DNA of 17,735 bases from an uncultured bacterium. GTDB lineage: Bacteria > Bacillota > Negativicutes > Acidaminococcales > Acidaminococcaceae. Below, piece by piece: positions 1 through 8,187 of this stretch (the first letter of the stretch is position 1; each line of letters begins with the position of its first letter). The stretch covers positions 1 through 17,735 of the forward strand of contig CAJMQS010000043.1 in NCBI GenBank assembly GCA_905215645.1. Reading direction: 5' to 3'. The notes beneath the pieces were generated by a model, which made no database searches, was not told the DNA's origin, and saw nothing but the letters and a program-made list of their open reading frames with translations. A program made the position numbers and the translations under genes.

Positions 1-21
1 AGGGAAATATGCCCGACCGGA

Positions 22-178
22 GGCCGGGAAGGGTTCCCCTGCGGGTAACCCCTACGCCGTTGGTGTCAAAGTCCCTCCTGCAAGTCAAAGCCCCGGCAAC
101 CACGAACCATCCGCTCCCAGCCACAACCCCTGACCCCAACGCTGTAGGGGCTTGCCGCAGGCGAGCCCTTCCCTGGCC
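22..178. repeat. Long imperfect inverted repeat, arms about 47 nt
   Basis: The arm at 22-68 is the reverse complement of 131-178 at about 39 of 47 positions plus one gap, with blocks such as GGGAAGGG, CCTGCGG, CCCCTAC and CGTTGG retained. The loop is about 62 nt. As RNA it would fold into one long stem. No gene of the window overlaps it. It is unlike the heptad-armed repeats further on. It could be a 3' structured tail of a gene left of the window, or a small palindromic repeat element. Confidence 0.7.
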
Positions 179-219
179 GCACGGAAGGTCTCCATCCCCC
201 ATTGGCCACTGACAGCCGC

Positions 220-259
220 AAAAAAGCCACCCCGCGCCCATGGCGCGGGGTGGTTTTTT
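220..259. terminator. Bidirectional intrinsic terminator
   Basis: A 12-bp perfect GC-rich stem (CCACCCCGCGCC with GGCGCGGGGTGG, 3-nt loop) is flanked by six A on the left and six T on the right, so it can end transcripts from both sides. On the minus strand it lies about 50 nt after the adhesin stop codon and is the obvious adhesin terminator. On the plus strand it would close a gene left of the window. Nothing else is seen in 179-310. Confidence 0.93.
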
Positions 260-310
260 GCTTTATGGTTCTGCTCCAGAGCGGGTGTGGCAATCCATCC
301 GGGGAGACGG

Positions 311-3300
311 TTACGCTTTTCTCTGAGCAGCCATTGCCTGGAGTTCCGGCCGGAATTCTTCTACCAGTTTGGCTTCCGCCTTAGCCCCTTTGGACAGGGC
401 ATTGTAGATGATTTCAGCCATTTCATAACGGGTCATGGTCCGTTCGCCGTGATACTTGCCGTCTTCGTATCCCTGGACGATATTGTTCCCTGCCAGCCGG
501 CTTACGGCTTCATAAGCCCAGTGGTTGGCCGGTACATCCGGGAAGTCCTTGGACAGGCTGGGGTTCAGCACACCCAGCAGGGCATCCAGCCGATTCTGCA
601 GGTTGGTCACCTGTTTAGCCAGAGCGACGTTGGTGGCTTCCGCCTTTTCCAGCCGCTTGCTGCTCTTGCCCAGCTTGAAGGAGACGCCGCCGCCCACCAT
701 GTTTTCTCCGTTGCCGAAGCTGGTGGAAACATTCAGCATCACCCGGTCAGTAGGCCGGTAGAACACGCCCAGGGCTCCGGCGGTTTCGCTGCGATAGCTG
801 CCCATGGCCGCTGCCACGCTGACCTTGGAATCTTCATCGAAGTCCATGGGGTGCAGGTTGGCCATAGCCGCTGCGCTGGCCCCTACCTTGTCGATCCGGT
901 TATCCAGGTTGTCCACCCGGTTTTCTACCCGGTCCATACGGTTTTCTACCCCGTCCATCCGGTTTTCCACGGTGGTCACACGCTGGTTGGTGGCATTGAG
1001 TTGTCCGCCGTTCACTGCATCGGTGCTGCCTTCAGCAACGGTCCCGTCCGCCACGTTGGTGATCTTCTGGCCGTTGGCATTGATGCCGTTTTCGTCAATG
1101 TAGGTCTTGTCGCCGACCTTGTAGGACTTGGCCGTTACATCGCCGGCCACAGTGGCGCTGCCGCCTACAGTGAGATCCTTTTCCATGGATACAGCATCCT
1201 TGAAGGTTACCATACCGTCGAAGGTGGCAGTGCTGGTTACATGGAGGGTATCGGTAGTGGTGCCGCCAGTGATGTTGGCCCCGTTGTTCACCACCAGTTT
1301 ATCGGTAGTAGTGGTACCCTTCACATCCAGATTCTTTTCCATGGTGACGTCATCCTTGAAGGTGGACTTGCCGCCCACTTCCAGGGTGCCATCCAGCTGG
1401 GTATTGCCCATCACGTGCAGGTCCTTGTTCACATCCACATAATCCGCCGTTGCCTTGCCAGTTTCCAGGGTGTTCCCGGAAATGGTGGTCTTGGTGATGG
1501 TCCCTTCTCCAATAGCCGCTGCATGATCGCTATTTTCAAAGGTGGTCCCTGTATTCTTGGTGGTCACCGTGCTCTTGCCCACCACATCCTGAATCTGGGT
1601 TCCGGCAGTATTGGTAATGCTTTCATCTGCCGTATTCACCAGGTTCTTGGCCTCGTTGGTGATGGTCCCCTGTTTGGCGGTGTTGGTGATATTTGCAGTC
1701 CCCTGGTTCACGCTGGTGCTGGACGCTCCATCACTGCTGGTAACGGTGGTATTCACATACCCGTTTTCTGCATCCTTCAGGATATCGATGATGTTCCCGC
1801 TGACCAGCTTCTGATCAGAAGTAGAAGCCGTTTCCGTTACTGTATTGCTCTTGCTGCCATCCTTCACGACCGTGGTGATCTTGTCAGTTTCCAGTTTGCT
1901 GCTGACATTGTCGCCCACTTTGTTCAGAATGCTGCTGGTAGCAAGATTTTCAATATCTGCCGCGGAATTGCTGAGTTTTTCCGCTGCGGTATTGGTGATG
2001 TTCTTGGCACTGTTGCTCAAGGTTTCAGAAGCCGTGTTGGTGATGTTCTTGGCGCTCAGGCTGCTCTCGCCGGTCACCGTGGTGGTCTGGCTGCCGCCAA
2101 TGGTATTGGTCTGGTCTCCCGTAATAGCATTGATCTGGCTGCCGTTGACCATGTGTTTTTCTTCTCCGGTAATGGTGGTTTCCAGTCCGCCATTATAGTT
2201 TTCCGTGGTCTTGCCGGTCACGGTGGTCTTCATTTCGCCGCCCACAGTCGTGGTCAGATCTTTGCCAACCGTATTGGTCATGTTTTCCGCAGCGTTGTTG
2301 ATGATATCCTTGGCATCATTGGCAATCGTACCGTTCTTAGCCGTGTTGGTAATATCTTTTGCCGTCTGGGTGACGCCGGTGCTGTTGGTGCCATCCGTTA
2401 CGGCGCTGCTGATGGTCGGGCTGCCTGCATCGTCGAGGCTCTTGATGATGTCGATGACGCTGCTGCCGCTTACCAGAGCATCTTCCGTCTTGGTGGCCGT
2501 CTTGGTGGTGACGCTGTACTGGGTATCGCTGGCTTTGATCAGCTGTTCCGATTTGTCCACGGTGCTGTTGGTGTTGTTGGCCTTGGTCCCGTCAGTGATG
2601 GAGGTGGCCAGGCTCTTGGCATCCTGGTTCACAACCGTGGTATTGGTGCCGTCCGTTACGGAGGAGGCAACCTGGTCTGCCTTCTGCAGGCTGTTGGAGG
2701 TATTGGTCCCATCCGTAATGTTGGTGTTGGTCTGGCCGGCAATGGTGTCGATGGTGGTCTTCTTGTCCCCATCGGTGAGCTGGGATTTTTCTTCTGCTGC
2801 GCCCCGGAGATAGGAAGCTTTCTTGCCATCGGCTTGGCTCATTTCTTCCGTGGTCTGGTAGGACAGCTGGGTGGAAGTATTGGAGCCGTACTCGTTGGAA
2901 ACCTTGCTGACGATGGAGCTGGAAGCATCGGTTTCCACATCCAGAGCCTTGTTGGTGAGCTTATTTTTCGCTTCGTTGGTGATGTTTTCCGCCGTCAGGC
3001 TGCTGTCGCCGGTCACCGTAGTGGTCTGGTTGCCGCCCACCTTAGTGCTCAGATTGGCTTTGTAGTCTTCCGTTACATCGCCGGTCACAGTCTCGGTCAA
3101 GGTCCCGCCTACCGTATGGGTTTCATTGCCGCCCACCTTGGTATCCAGGTCGGACTTGTAGTCTTCGGTGACCTTGCCAGTCACAGTGGTCGACATCTCT
3201 CCACCCACCGTAGTAGTCAGGTCTTTGCCAACGGTATTGGTCATGTTGCCGGTGGCAGTGTTCACCAGATCTTTGGCGATGTTAGAAATGGTTCCCTGTT

Positions 3301-6300
3301 CCGCCGTATTGGTAATATCCGCCGTCCCCTGTTTCACCGAAGTGGTGTTGGTCCCGTCAGTCACCGTGCTGGTGATGCTGTCCAGTTTCTGATCTACAGA
3401 AGAGGATTCCGTACCGGCTGCATTCTTGATTTCCTGGAGGATGGCATCTACTTTCTGCCGGAAGGTAGAGGTATTGCCGACCCCATCCTTCACCACGTCA
3501 CTGGATTCTGTCGAAGTCTGTTTGGACTCATTGCTGTTCTTGTCAGAATCCACAACCTTGGACGTCACATCGCTGCCTTCTACAGTGAGAGTGCTCTTCT
3601 TCCAGTTGCCATCCGCGTCGGTAGCTTTGGCCCAGGTGGAAGTACCGTTTTCATCATAGTCGATGGCGCTTTCTTTTTCACTGCCATCTTTGGTGCTGGT
3701 GGCTTTCTTGTAGGAGGTGATTTCACCGGCTGCCACTTTCGTGCTGGCGGTTACGTTGTTGTCGCCTACAATGCCACTCTTGGTCAGGTCGATTTCATCC
3801 ACATTCAGCTTACCATTGACCGTCAGGTCGCCGCCGATGGTGGCATTGCCGCTGGTGGTGATGGTTTCAGCGCTCAGGTTCTTCACACCGGTGAGGTTCC
3901 CATTCTGCAGGGTTGCAGTGCCATCGGAAATGCTCTTCCCCTGGATAGCGCCGCCGGCGGTCAGGTCACCGGTAATGGTGGCACTGCCTGCTGTCAAAGC
4001 GCCCTGGATGGAAGCACTAGCTCCCGTAATGGCACCGCCTGCGTGGATGTCACCCACTGCGGAGATGTTGCCCGTGGAAGTTACGGTGCCGCCGGTAATG
4101 GTACCGCTGGTGTTGATGTTGCCGTTGGTAATGGTAGCAATCCCATCGGTCAGGGTCTTGCCCGTTACCGTTCCGTTGCTCATGGAAGCACCCTTACCGT
4201 CGGTTATTGTTTCGCCGGTGATGGTTGCCTTGGAAGTGACATTTCCATTTTCATCTACGGTGAAGGCCCCGTTGGCCCCTTTGATGCTGCCATCAGCGCT
4301 CATAGCTGCTTTGGCGTCTTTATAGGTATCGCCGCCGGTGTAGACACCGTCTTTATCCATCACACTGCTGTTGGTGCCAACCTTGATTCCATTTTCGTTC
4401 AGGGTGATCTGGTTGTCCTTGCCCTTGTTCAGGATCATTTCATTGGCATCGGTCTTGGAGGTGGTCACGTTGCCCTGGGCGTCAATGGCAGTGGTGTTCT
4501 TTTGCAGAACATTGTCATTGCTCAGGCTCAGTCCGCTATTGACGGCTTCCACCAGTTTCGTATCTGCTGCCACACGGGCCGAAGTTTCTGCCGTAATCTT
4601 ATCATCCAGTACCGTATCGGCTGCTGTCCGTTCCTGGGCTTCCTTGGCATCTGCCTGGTTCAGGGCAGTGAATCCATCAGCCATATTCTTGTTGATGGTA
4701 TTGAATCCATCCACCATATTCTGGTTGACCTGTTCAATGACCTTGTCCTGAGCCGCATCAGCCCCAATCCGGGCGGCGGTTTCTTTGGCCAGAGCAGCGT
4801 CCAGGTTGGTAACGTTTTCACCGATGGTGTTGGCCGCTTTCACGATGGCCCCATCCTGTACAGCAGCATCAGCCTTGCTTACATAATTGTCGGAAGTCTG
4901 TTTCTCCAGATATTCTTTTACATTGGTAATCCGAGTATCCAGTGCCGTATCTGCTGCTTCACGGGCCGTTGCTTCGGCAGTGATAGCATCAGCATTGGAT
5001 TTAATCTGGGTATCGAGAGCGGAAAGGTTAGCCCCTACACTATTGGTTTGGACTACGTAGTTTCCGGTCTTCGTTGTATCATCGTAAACCGCTTCCGCTT
5101 CTACTTTCCCTGCTACCGATACATCACCACTAGAGGTGATATTACCTGTAGAAATGCTTCCAGATGTCAATTCTCCACGGATTCTCAGATCTTTGACGGT
5201 CTGATTTTCTTTGGTCCCTACAATCAGATTCCCATCCTTGGAAACATGCAGAGCCGTGCTGGTCTTATCCGTTGTAAACTGATCCGCATTGGCTTTGACC
5301 TGTGTATCCAGTGCAACGATATTTTCGCCTACCGTATTGCCGGCCGTTACATAATTCCCGCTGGTAAGGGTATTATCCACGACGCCCTGCATGCCGACGA
5401 CTTTATTTTTAGCGGTAATATTGGTCTGGGAAACGATTTCGTTACCATTGATGGTAGACTGGGAAGTCAAGGTACCTTTGACCAGAGCATTGCCATCCAC
5501 GTTCAGGTTGCCACGGCTGTTCAGGCTGCCCGCATTGACGGCACCGCCTACATTGGCGTTATGGCCTACGCTGATAGAATTGGTCACACTGGCAGAGCCG
5601 GCAGTGAGTTTATCGCTTACATCGACAGAAGCGGCACTGATATTGCCCGTAGCATCGATGCTGCCCGTGGAAATGGCATTGCCTTTAATGGTGGTAGAAG
5701 AGCCGCTGTTGGTGAAGGTCGTCCCATTGGCATCACTCTTCACTTCATTGACGACAGCCTGGTTGCCTTCGCTGTCCGTACCGGTGATCTGCTCAGTGAT
5801 GGTCTTAGAAGCTACAGACTTAATCTGGGCTGCGCTGTTGGAAATATAGCCATTGTCTCCAGAGACATTGTTCTGGATTCCCGTGCCGGCGTTGTTCAGG
5901 ATAGTATAGCTGGCCTGGTTGATGACATTGCCGCCGGAAACAGTTGCACTATTGGTTTGTCTCGTCCCTGCCGTTAAAGATACATTATTTTTGGAATTGA
6001 CTTCCACATTTTTAGTAGCTGTACCGCCCTGAATGGTGCTTCCTGAAATGGTCAGCTGATTGACTGACGTAGGAGTTGTAACAGCGGTTGTCACAAATCC
6101 ACTTGCTTGAACAGTATTACCAACTGTCAACCCATTCTGGACACTTAAATTTTTTTCAATGGTTGTAGTACCGTCATTATAAATAATAGCCTGTGTCCTC
6201 GTCTGCAAGGTTGCAATGTCATTCTTGTTGGTGGCAATATCGCTCTTGTTGTTGGCTATGTCAGTCGTGTTGGTGCTCACCTGCGTCTGCAAGTTCGCAA

Positions 6301-6619
6301 TGTCATTCTGGTTGGTACTCACCTGACTCAGCGTAGTCCCGATGGTCGATGCATCTCCTTGTGTTACCGTCAGCACCTTTTGTTCGTTACCACTGGTATC
6401 ATTCACCTCAACAGTGCCGATCGTAACAGGATCCGCTGCATAAGACGTCCCTCCCATAGAGACAATACTGAAAAATACGGCCAGAGCCGCAGCGGCCTGC
6501 ACCACTTTCTTCCGTCCCACGGCCCGGCGTCCGTCTTTGGACTGGCCTTTGGCCAGTTCGGAAACCACCATGTACATGCCCCGTGTTTTGTTCCAGATTA
6601 CTTTATAAATCCTGTTCAT
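311..6619 (-). CDS. Trimeric autotransporter adhesin (YadA-type anchor) with C-terminal SLH domain
   Basis: This is a giant surface adhesin of 2,102 residues from the chosen ATG. That start is preferred over an ATG 51 nt upstream because the protein then begins MNRIYKVIWN, the extended signal peptide region of type V autotransporters, and AAGGGG lies 9 nt before it. The signal peptide runs to about residue 61 (SYA/ADP). The passenger is Thr/Ser/Gly/Asn-rich: head-like TxxGNxxxxG repeats, coiled-coil stretches near residues 540-670, a beta-roll-like block near 800-945, and a stalk module present twice, 321 residues apart. The C-terminus has a YadA stalk motif (STDAVNGGQL), a heptad coiled-coil neck, a beta-barrel anchor at about 1910-1984, a second coiled coil and an SLH domain at about 2026-2075. 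It presumably displays an adhesive fibre on the outer membrane. The ligand is unknown. It is monocistronic and ends at the terminator at 220-259. Confidence 0.93.
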   Translation of the reverse strand: MNRIYKVIWNKTRGMYMVVSELAKGQSKDGRRAVGRKKVVQAAAALAVFFSIVSMGGTSYAADPVTIGTVEVNDTSGNEQKVLTVTQGDASTIGTTLSQVSTNQNDIANLQTQVSTNTTDIANNKSDIATNKNDIATLQTRTQAIIYNDGTTTIEKNLSVQNGLTVGNTVQASGFVTTAVTTPTSVNQLTISGSTIQGGTATKNVEVNSKNNVSLTAGTRQTNSATVSGGNVINQASYTILNNAGTGIQNNVSGDNGYISNSAAQIKSVASKTITEQITGTDSEGNQAVVNEVKSDANGTTFTNSGSSTTIKGNAISTGSIDATGNISAASVDVSDKLTAGSASVTNSISVGHNANVGGAVNAGSLNSRGNLNVDGNALVKGTLTSQSTINGNEIVSQTNITAKNKVVGMQGVVDNTLTSGNYVTAGNTVGENIVALDTQVKANADQFTTDKTSTALHVSKDGNLIVGTKENQTVKDLRIRGELTSGSISTGNITSSGDVSVAGKVEAEAVYDDTTKTGNYVVQTNSVGANLSALDTQIKSNADAITAEATAREAADTALDTRITNVKEYLEKQTSDNYVSKADAAVQDGAIVKAANTIGENVTNLDAALAKETAARIGADAAQDKVIEQVNQNMVDGFNTINKNMADGFTALNQADAKEAQERTAADTVLDDKITAETSARVAADTKLVEAVNSGLSLSNDNVLQKNTTAIDAQGNVTTSKTDANEMILNKGKDNQITLNENGIKVGTNSSVMDKDGVYTGGDTYKDAKAAMSADGSIKGANGAFTVDENGNVTSKATITGETITDGKGASMSNGTVTGKTLTDGIATITNGNINTSGTITGGTVTSTGNISAVGDIHAGGAITGASASIQGALTAGSATITGDLTAGGAIQGKSISDGTATLQNGNLTGVKNLSAETITTSGNATIGGDLTVNGKLNVDEIDLTKSGIVGDNNVTASTKVAAGEITSYKKATSTKDGSEKESAIDYDENGTSTWAKATDADGNWKKSTLTVEGSDVTSKVVDSDKNSNESKQTSTESSDVVKDGVGNTSTFRQKVDAILQEIKNAAGTESSSVDQKLDSITSTVTDGTNTTSVKQGTADITNTAEQGTISNIAKDLVNTATGNMTNTVGKDLTTTVGGEMSTTVTGKVTEDYKSDLDTKVGGNETHTVGGTLTETVTGDVTEDYKANLSTKVGGNQTTTVTGDSSLTAENITNEAKNKLTNKALDVETDASSSIVSKVSNEYGSNTSTQLSYQTTEEMSQADGKKASYLRGAAEEKSQLTDGDKKTTIDTIAGQTNTNITDGTNTSNSLQKADQVASSVTDGTNTTVVNQDAKSLATSITDGTKANNTNSTVDKSEQLIKASDTQYSVTTKTATKTEDALVSGSSVIDIIKSLDDAGSPTISSAVTDGTNSTGVTQTAKDITNTAKNGTIANDAKDIINNAAENMTNTVGKDLTTTVGGEMKTTVTGKTTENYNGGLETTITGEEKHMVNGSQINAITGDQTNTIGGSQTTTVTGESSLSAKNITNTASETLSNSAKNITNTAAEKLSNSAADIENLATSSILNKVGDNVSSKLETDKITTVVKDGSKSNTVTETASTSDQKLVSGNIIDILKDAENGYVNTTVTSSDGASSTSVNQGTANITNTAKQGTITNEAKNLVNTADESITNTAGTQIQDVVGKSTVTTKNTGTTFENSDHAAAIGEGTITKTTISGNTLETGKATADYVDVNKDLHVMGNTQLDGTLEVGGKSTFKDDVTMEKNLDVKGTTTTDKLVVNNGANITGGTTTDTLHVTSTATFDGMVTFKDAVSMEKDLTVGGSATVAGDVTAKSYKVGDKTYIDENGINANGQKITNVADGTVAEGSTDAVNGGQLNATNQRVTTVENRMDGVENRMDRVENRVDNLDNRIDKVGASAAAMANLHPMDFDEDSKVSVAAAMGSYRSETAGALGVFYRPTDRVMLNVSTSFGNGENMVGGGVSFKLGKSSKRLEKAEATNVALAKQVTNLQNRLDALLGVLNPSLSKDFPDVPANHWAYEAVSRLAGNNIVQGYEDGKYHGERTMTRYEMAEIIYNALSKGAKAEAKLVEEFRPELQAMAAQRKA
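395..544 (-). other. SLH domain at the adhesin C-terminus
   Basis: This encodes residues about 2026-2075 of the adhesin: FPDVPANHWAYEAV, then GYEDGKYHGE and TRYEMAEIIY, the standard SLH order (FxDV, HWA, I..GY.DG.F, TR.E.A). In Negativicutes, SLH domains of outer-membrane proteins bind cadaverine-decorated peptidoglycan. Placed after the beta-barrel it would face the periplasm, so an envelope-tethering role is inferred. About 28 charged or Ala-rich residues follow. Confidence 0.9.
668..892 (-). other. YadA-like beta-barrel membrane anchor of the adhesin
   Basis: Residues about 1910-1984 start at DKVGASAAAMANL and end at GGGVSFKLG. The pattern of small residues followed by alternating hydrophobic strands (VSVAAAMGSY, GALGVFYRP, VMLNVSTSFG, VGGGVSFKLG) fits the four-strand anchor of trimeric autotransporters, three copies of which form a 12-strand barrel. 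In the family this anchor normally ends the protein. Here about 118 residues follow it. Confidence 0.88.
898..972 (-). repeat. 21-bp tandem repeat encoding the coiled-coil neck
   Basis: Three to four near-identical 21-bp units (CGGTTTTCTACCCGGTCCAT and variants on the plus strand) encode seven-residue steps VENRMDG, VENRMDR, VENRVDN, LDNRIDK. The unit equals one coiled-coil heptad, so gain or loss of a unit keeps frame and register. Confidence 0.85.
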
Positions 6620-6985
6620 AAAGCCACACCCCTTTTCTTGAGCTTTCCTGTTTCTTTCATTTTCATGCATTCCCTGGTGGGTTTCCCATGCGCGCTTTTG
6701 GTCTCCCCGACACTTTTAGTTTACCAAAATCCCTAAAAATTCCAATTATCCCTTGGTATACTCTTTTGAATTTCTGGAGTATACTTTTGTATAAGAACGT
6801 TCGTCCGTATATACAATACGATTTACTTCACTCTTCAGTTTTCTTGAATCGTTCTCATTTGGGTTATTTGGAACTTTATGCGGGAATCCAGTGTATTGAT
6901 TTGGAAAGGAAGTCCCGCGTCCGGAACTCCTTTTCCTTTGTCCTGCTAAAGCATATCATGGATTCCGAAATTTTTTTCTCAAAAA

Positions 6986-7060
6986 TCACGAAAGGGTCAT
7001 TTTTTGTCCCGAAAATATTTTTCTAAGTTTTCTTTCTCTTTGTTCTTTACTCAAAGACAT
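6986..7060 (-). CDS. Possible small basic peptide, 24 residues
   Basis: An ATG at 7060 preceded by AAAAAGGAA with about 7 nt spacing opens a 24-codon frame, MSLSKEQRERKLRKIFSG followed by a few more residues and TGA. The product would be strongly basic and helical. It lies directly downstream (minus strand) of a terminator-like hairpin at 7079-7105. No family is recognised. Codons are AT-rich, unlike the surrounding genes, so it may be chance. Confidence 0.22.
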   Translation of the reverse strand: MSLSKEQRERKLRKIFSGQKMTLS

Positions 7061-7078
7061 TCCCAGTTCCTTTTTCAT

Positions 7079-7105
7079 GCAAAAAAACCGCCCTTTCAGG
7101 GCGGA
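7079..7105 (-). terminator. Intrinsic terminator, minus strand, no obvious upstream gene
   Basis: Read on the minus strand, CCGCCCTGAAAGGGCGG is followed by TTTTTTT. The stem is 7 bp with a 3-nt loop. No minus-strand gene lies just upstream, where the divergent regulator begins. It may end an antisense or leader RNA, or shield the adhesin from read-through. Confidence 0.75.
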
Positions 7106-7108
7106 GAT

Positions 7109-7137
7109 TTTCCAAGGCTGTCTGGACTGGGTATAAT
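7109..7137 (+). promoter_or_regulatory. Promoter of the response regulator gene
   Basis: TTTCCA (7109-7114), 17 bp spacer, TATAAT (7132-7137). The expected start is near 7144, giving a leader of about 40 nt with AAGGAAG 8 nt before the ATG. Confidence 0.75.
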
Positions 7138-7184
7138 AGAGGTGAATAAATCGGATACAGACCCATGGAAAGGAAGTGGACAGC

Positions 7185-7913
7185 ATGCTGCATATTGCCA
7201 TTTGTGATGATCAGCAGGACCAGATCCAGAAGATCCGGGAAGCTGCAGAGAAATATTTCCAGAACCGCCAGGAACATGTAAGCTACCAGACCTTTGAAAA
7301 CGCTTTTGCCTTTGTGGAAGCCGTGGACAAGGGGGCCCTGTTCGATATTGTGCTGCTGGATGTGTGTATGCCCGGGATTTTGGGCACCGATGTGGCCCGG
7401 GAGCTCCGGGACCACCACAGCCGGGCAGAGATTATTTTTCTCACCACCAGCGACGAATTTGCCGTGGAAGCCTTTGAAGTGAAGGCCACGGATTATCTCC
7501 TGAAGCCCTTTAGCCAGGCCCAGTTCGCCAAGGCCATGGACCGGGCCATTGCTTACATCCGCCAGCGGAACAGCGCCAAGGTGATCTTCCGGCTGGTGGG
7601 CGGAGGCGTCCGGGTGGAGGAAATCGCCCAGATCCTGTTCCTGGAAAGCCACGGCCATGTGCTGGAGGTGTACCTGGCCGACGGCAGTACCCTGGAGACC
7701 CGGAAATCCGGCCAGGACATGAAGGCGGATCTGGACAAGATCGCCCCGGGCCAGTTCGTATCCCCCAACAAAGGCTATCTGGTGAACCTGGGCGCCATCC
7801 ACCTGATCAAAACCGATTACGTAGAGATCCAGGGCCATCAGATTCCCCTGGGGAAACGGAAATACCGAGAGTTCCAGGAGCAGTATTTCCAGTATATGTT
7901 CGGGACGAAGTAA
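7185..7913 (+). CDS. LytTR-family response regulator
   Basis: A 242-residue DNA-binding response regulator of the AgrA/LytR/ComE class. Receiver domain at residues 1-120: acidic pair D8-D9, phospho-acceptor D59 in VLLDVCMPG, conserved T87 and K107 in LLKPFS. A LytTR domain at about 136-238 contains FLESHGHVLEVYL, SPNKGYLVNL and LGKRKYREF. The ATG at 7185 is chosen because AAGGAAG lies 8 nt before it and the receiver fold begins at once; an upstream in-frame GTG (7176) overlaps that ribosome site. The gene converges on the two kinase genes, so it has its own promoter rather than an operon with its sensors. Its targets are not visible; the adhesin on its other side is a candidate only by proximity. 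Confidence 0.95.
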   Translation: MLHIAICDDQQDQIQKIREAAEKYFQNRQEHVSYQTFENAFAFVEAVDKGALFDIVLLDVCMPGILGTDVARELRDHHSRAEIIFLTTSDEFAVEAFEVKATDYLLKPFSQAQFAKAMDRAIAYIRQRNSAKVIFRLVGGGVRVEEIAQILFLESHGHVLEVYLADGSTLETRKSGQDMKADLDKIAPGQFVSPNKGYLVNLGAIHLIKTDYVEIQGHQIPLGKRKYREFQEQYFQYMFGTK

Positions 7914-7918
7914 AAAAA

Positions 7919-7948
7919 GGGCTGTTGCACGTTGCGTGCAGCACCCCC
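7919..7948 (+). terminator. Terminator-like hairpin after the response regulator
   Basis: GGGCTGTTGCACG and CGTGCAGCACCCC pair with wobbles and one or two mismatches around a TTG loop, preceded by seven A. The T tract is missing. It is the left outer hairpin of repeat element A and belongs to the same GGGGCTGTTGC family as the hairpins at 8162-8187, 13651-13672, 13903-13945 and 17664-17693. Confidence 0.6.
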
Positions 7949-8161
7949 TAGCTGTAGAGCCGCGTAGCGGCTCAAGTCTGGAGTCTGAAGTCTGAAGCCA
8001 AATGTTAAATTTGCATGCAAATTTTTGAATATGTAGAACCTTTGGACGAAATGATTGCTCAGATTGATTTCGATTCTGGTTTTACATAATCAAAAGGATC
8101 CGTCCAGCCAGGCGGATCCAGTCCTGAGGCTTCCGACTTCAGACTCCTGACTTCCGACTAA

Positions 8162-8187
8162 GGGGCTGTTGCCCATGCAACAGCCCC
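8162..8187 (-). terminator. Hairpin directly after the kinase stop codon
   Basis: A perfect 11-bp stem GGGGCTGTTGC/GCAACAGCCCC with a CCAT loop, starting one base after the minus-strand TAG of the ATPase-bearing sensor. The T tract is short (CCCCTTAG), so termination efficiency is uncertain. It is also the right outer hairpin of repeat element A. Confidence 0.7.

Larger units (their letters stand above)
6620..7184. other. AT-rich intergenic region between adhesin and response regulator
   Basis: About 565 bases of markedly lower GC than either neighbour. It must hold the adhesin promoter, but no convincing -35/-10 pair was found. Two GTATAC palindromes (6756-6761 and 6779-6784), each followed closely by TTTTG, form a direct repeat 23 bp apart. 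Near the right end are a minus-strand terminator hairpin (7079-7105), a possible 24-codon minus-strand ORF (6986-7060) and the regulator promoter. The longest plus-strand open frame here (6688-7026) has no good ribosome site and low-complexity AT-rich codons. Confidence 0.6.

Noticed and set aside
152..5977. A 1,941-codon open frame on the plus strand opposite the adhesin gene
   Set aside because: It is exactly in register with the adhesin codons and stays open because that gene avoids TTA, CTA and TCA. The opposite strand has a signal peptide, anchor and SLH domain, and the plus frame has no ribosome site or recognisable domain.
6688..7026. 112-codon plus-strand ORF in the adhesin upstream region
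   Set aside because: It is AT-rich with low-complexity Phe/Leu/Ile codons, no good ribosome site and no family resemblance, and it overlaps the region that must carry the adhesin promoter.
7047..7838. 263-codon minus-strand ORF opposite the response regulator
   Set aside because: Shadow of a clear receiver-LytTR gene, caused by codon bias.
7975..8159. CRISPR array, suspected from the short regular repeats
   Set aside because: Units are only 7 bp, contiguous, without spacers, and arranged as inverted arms.
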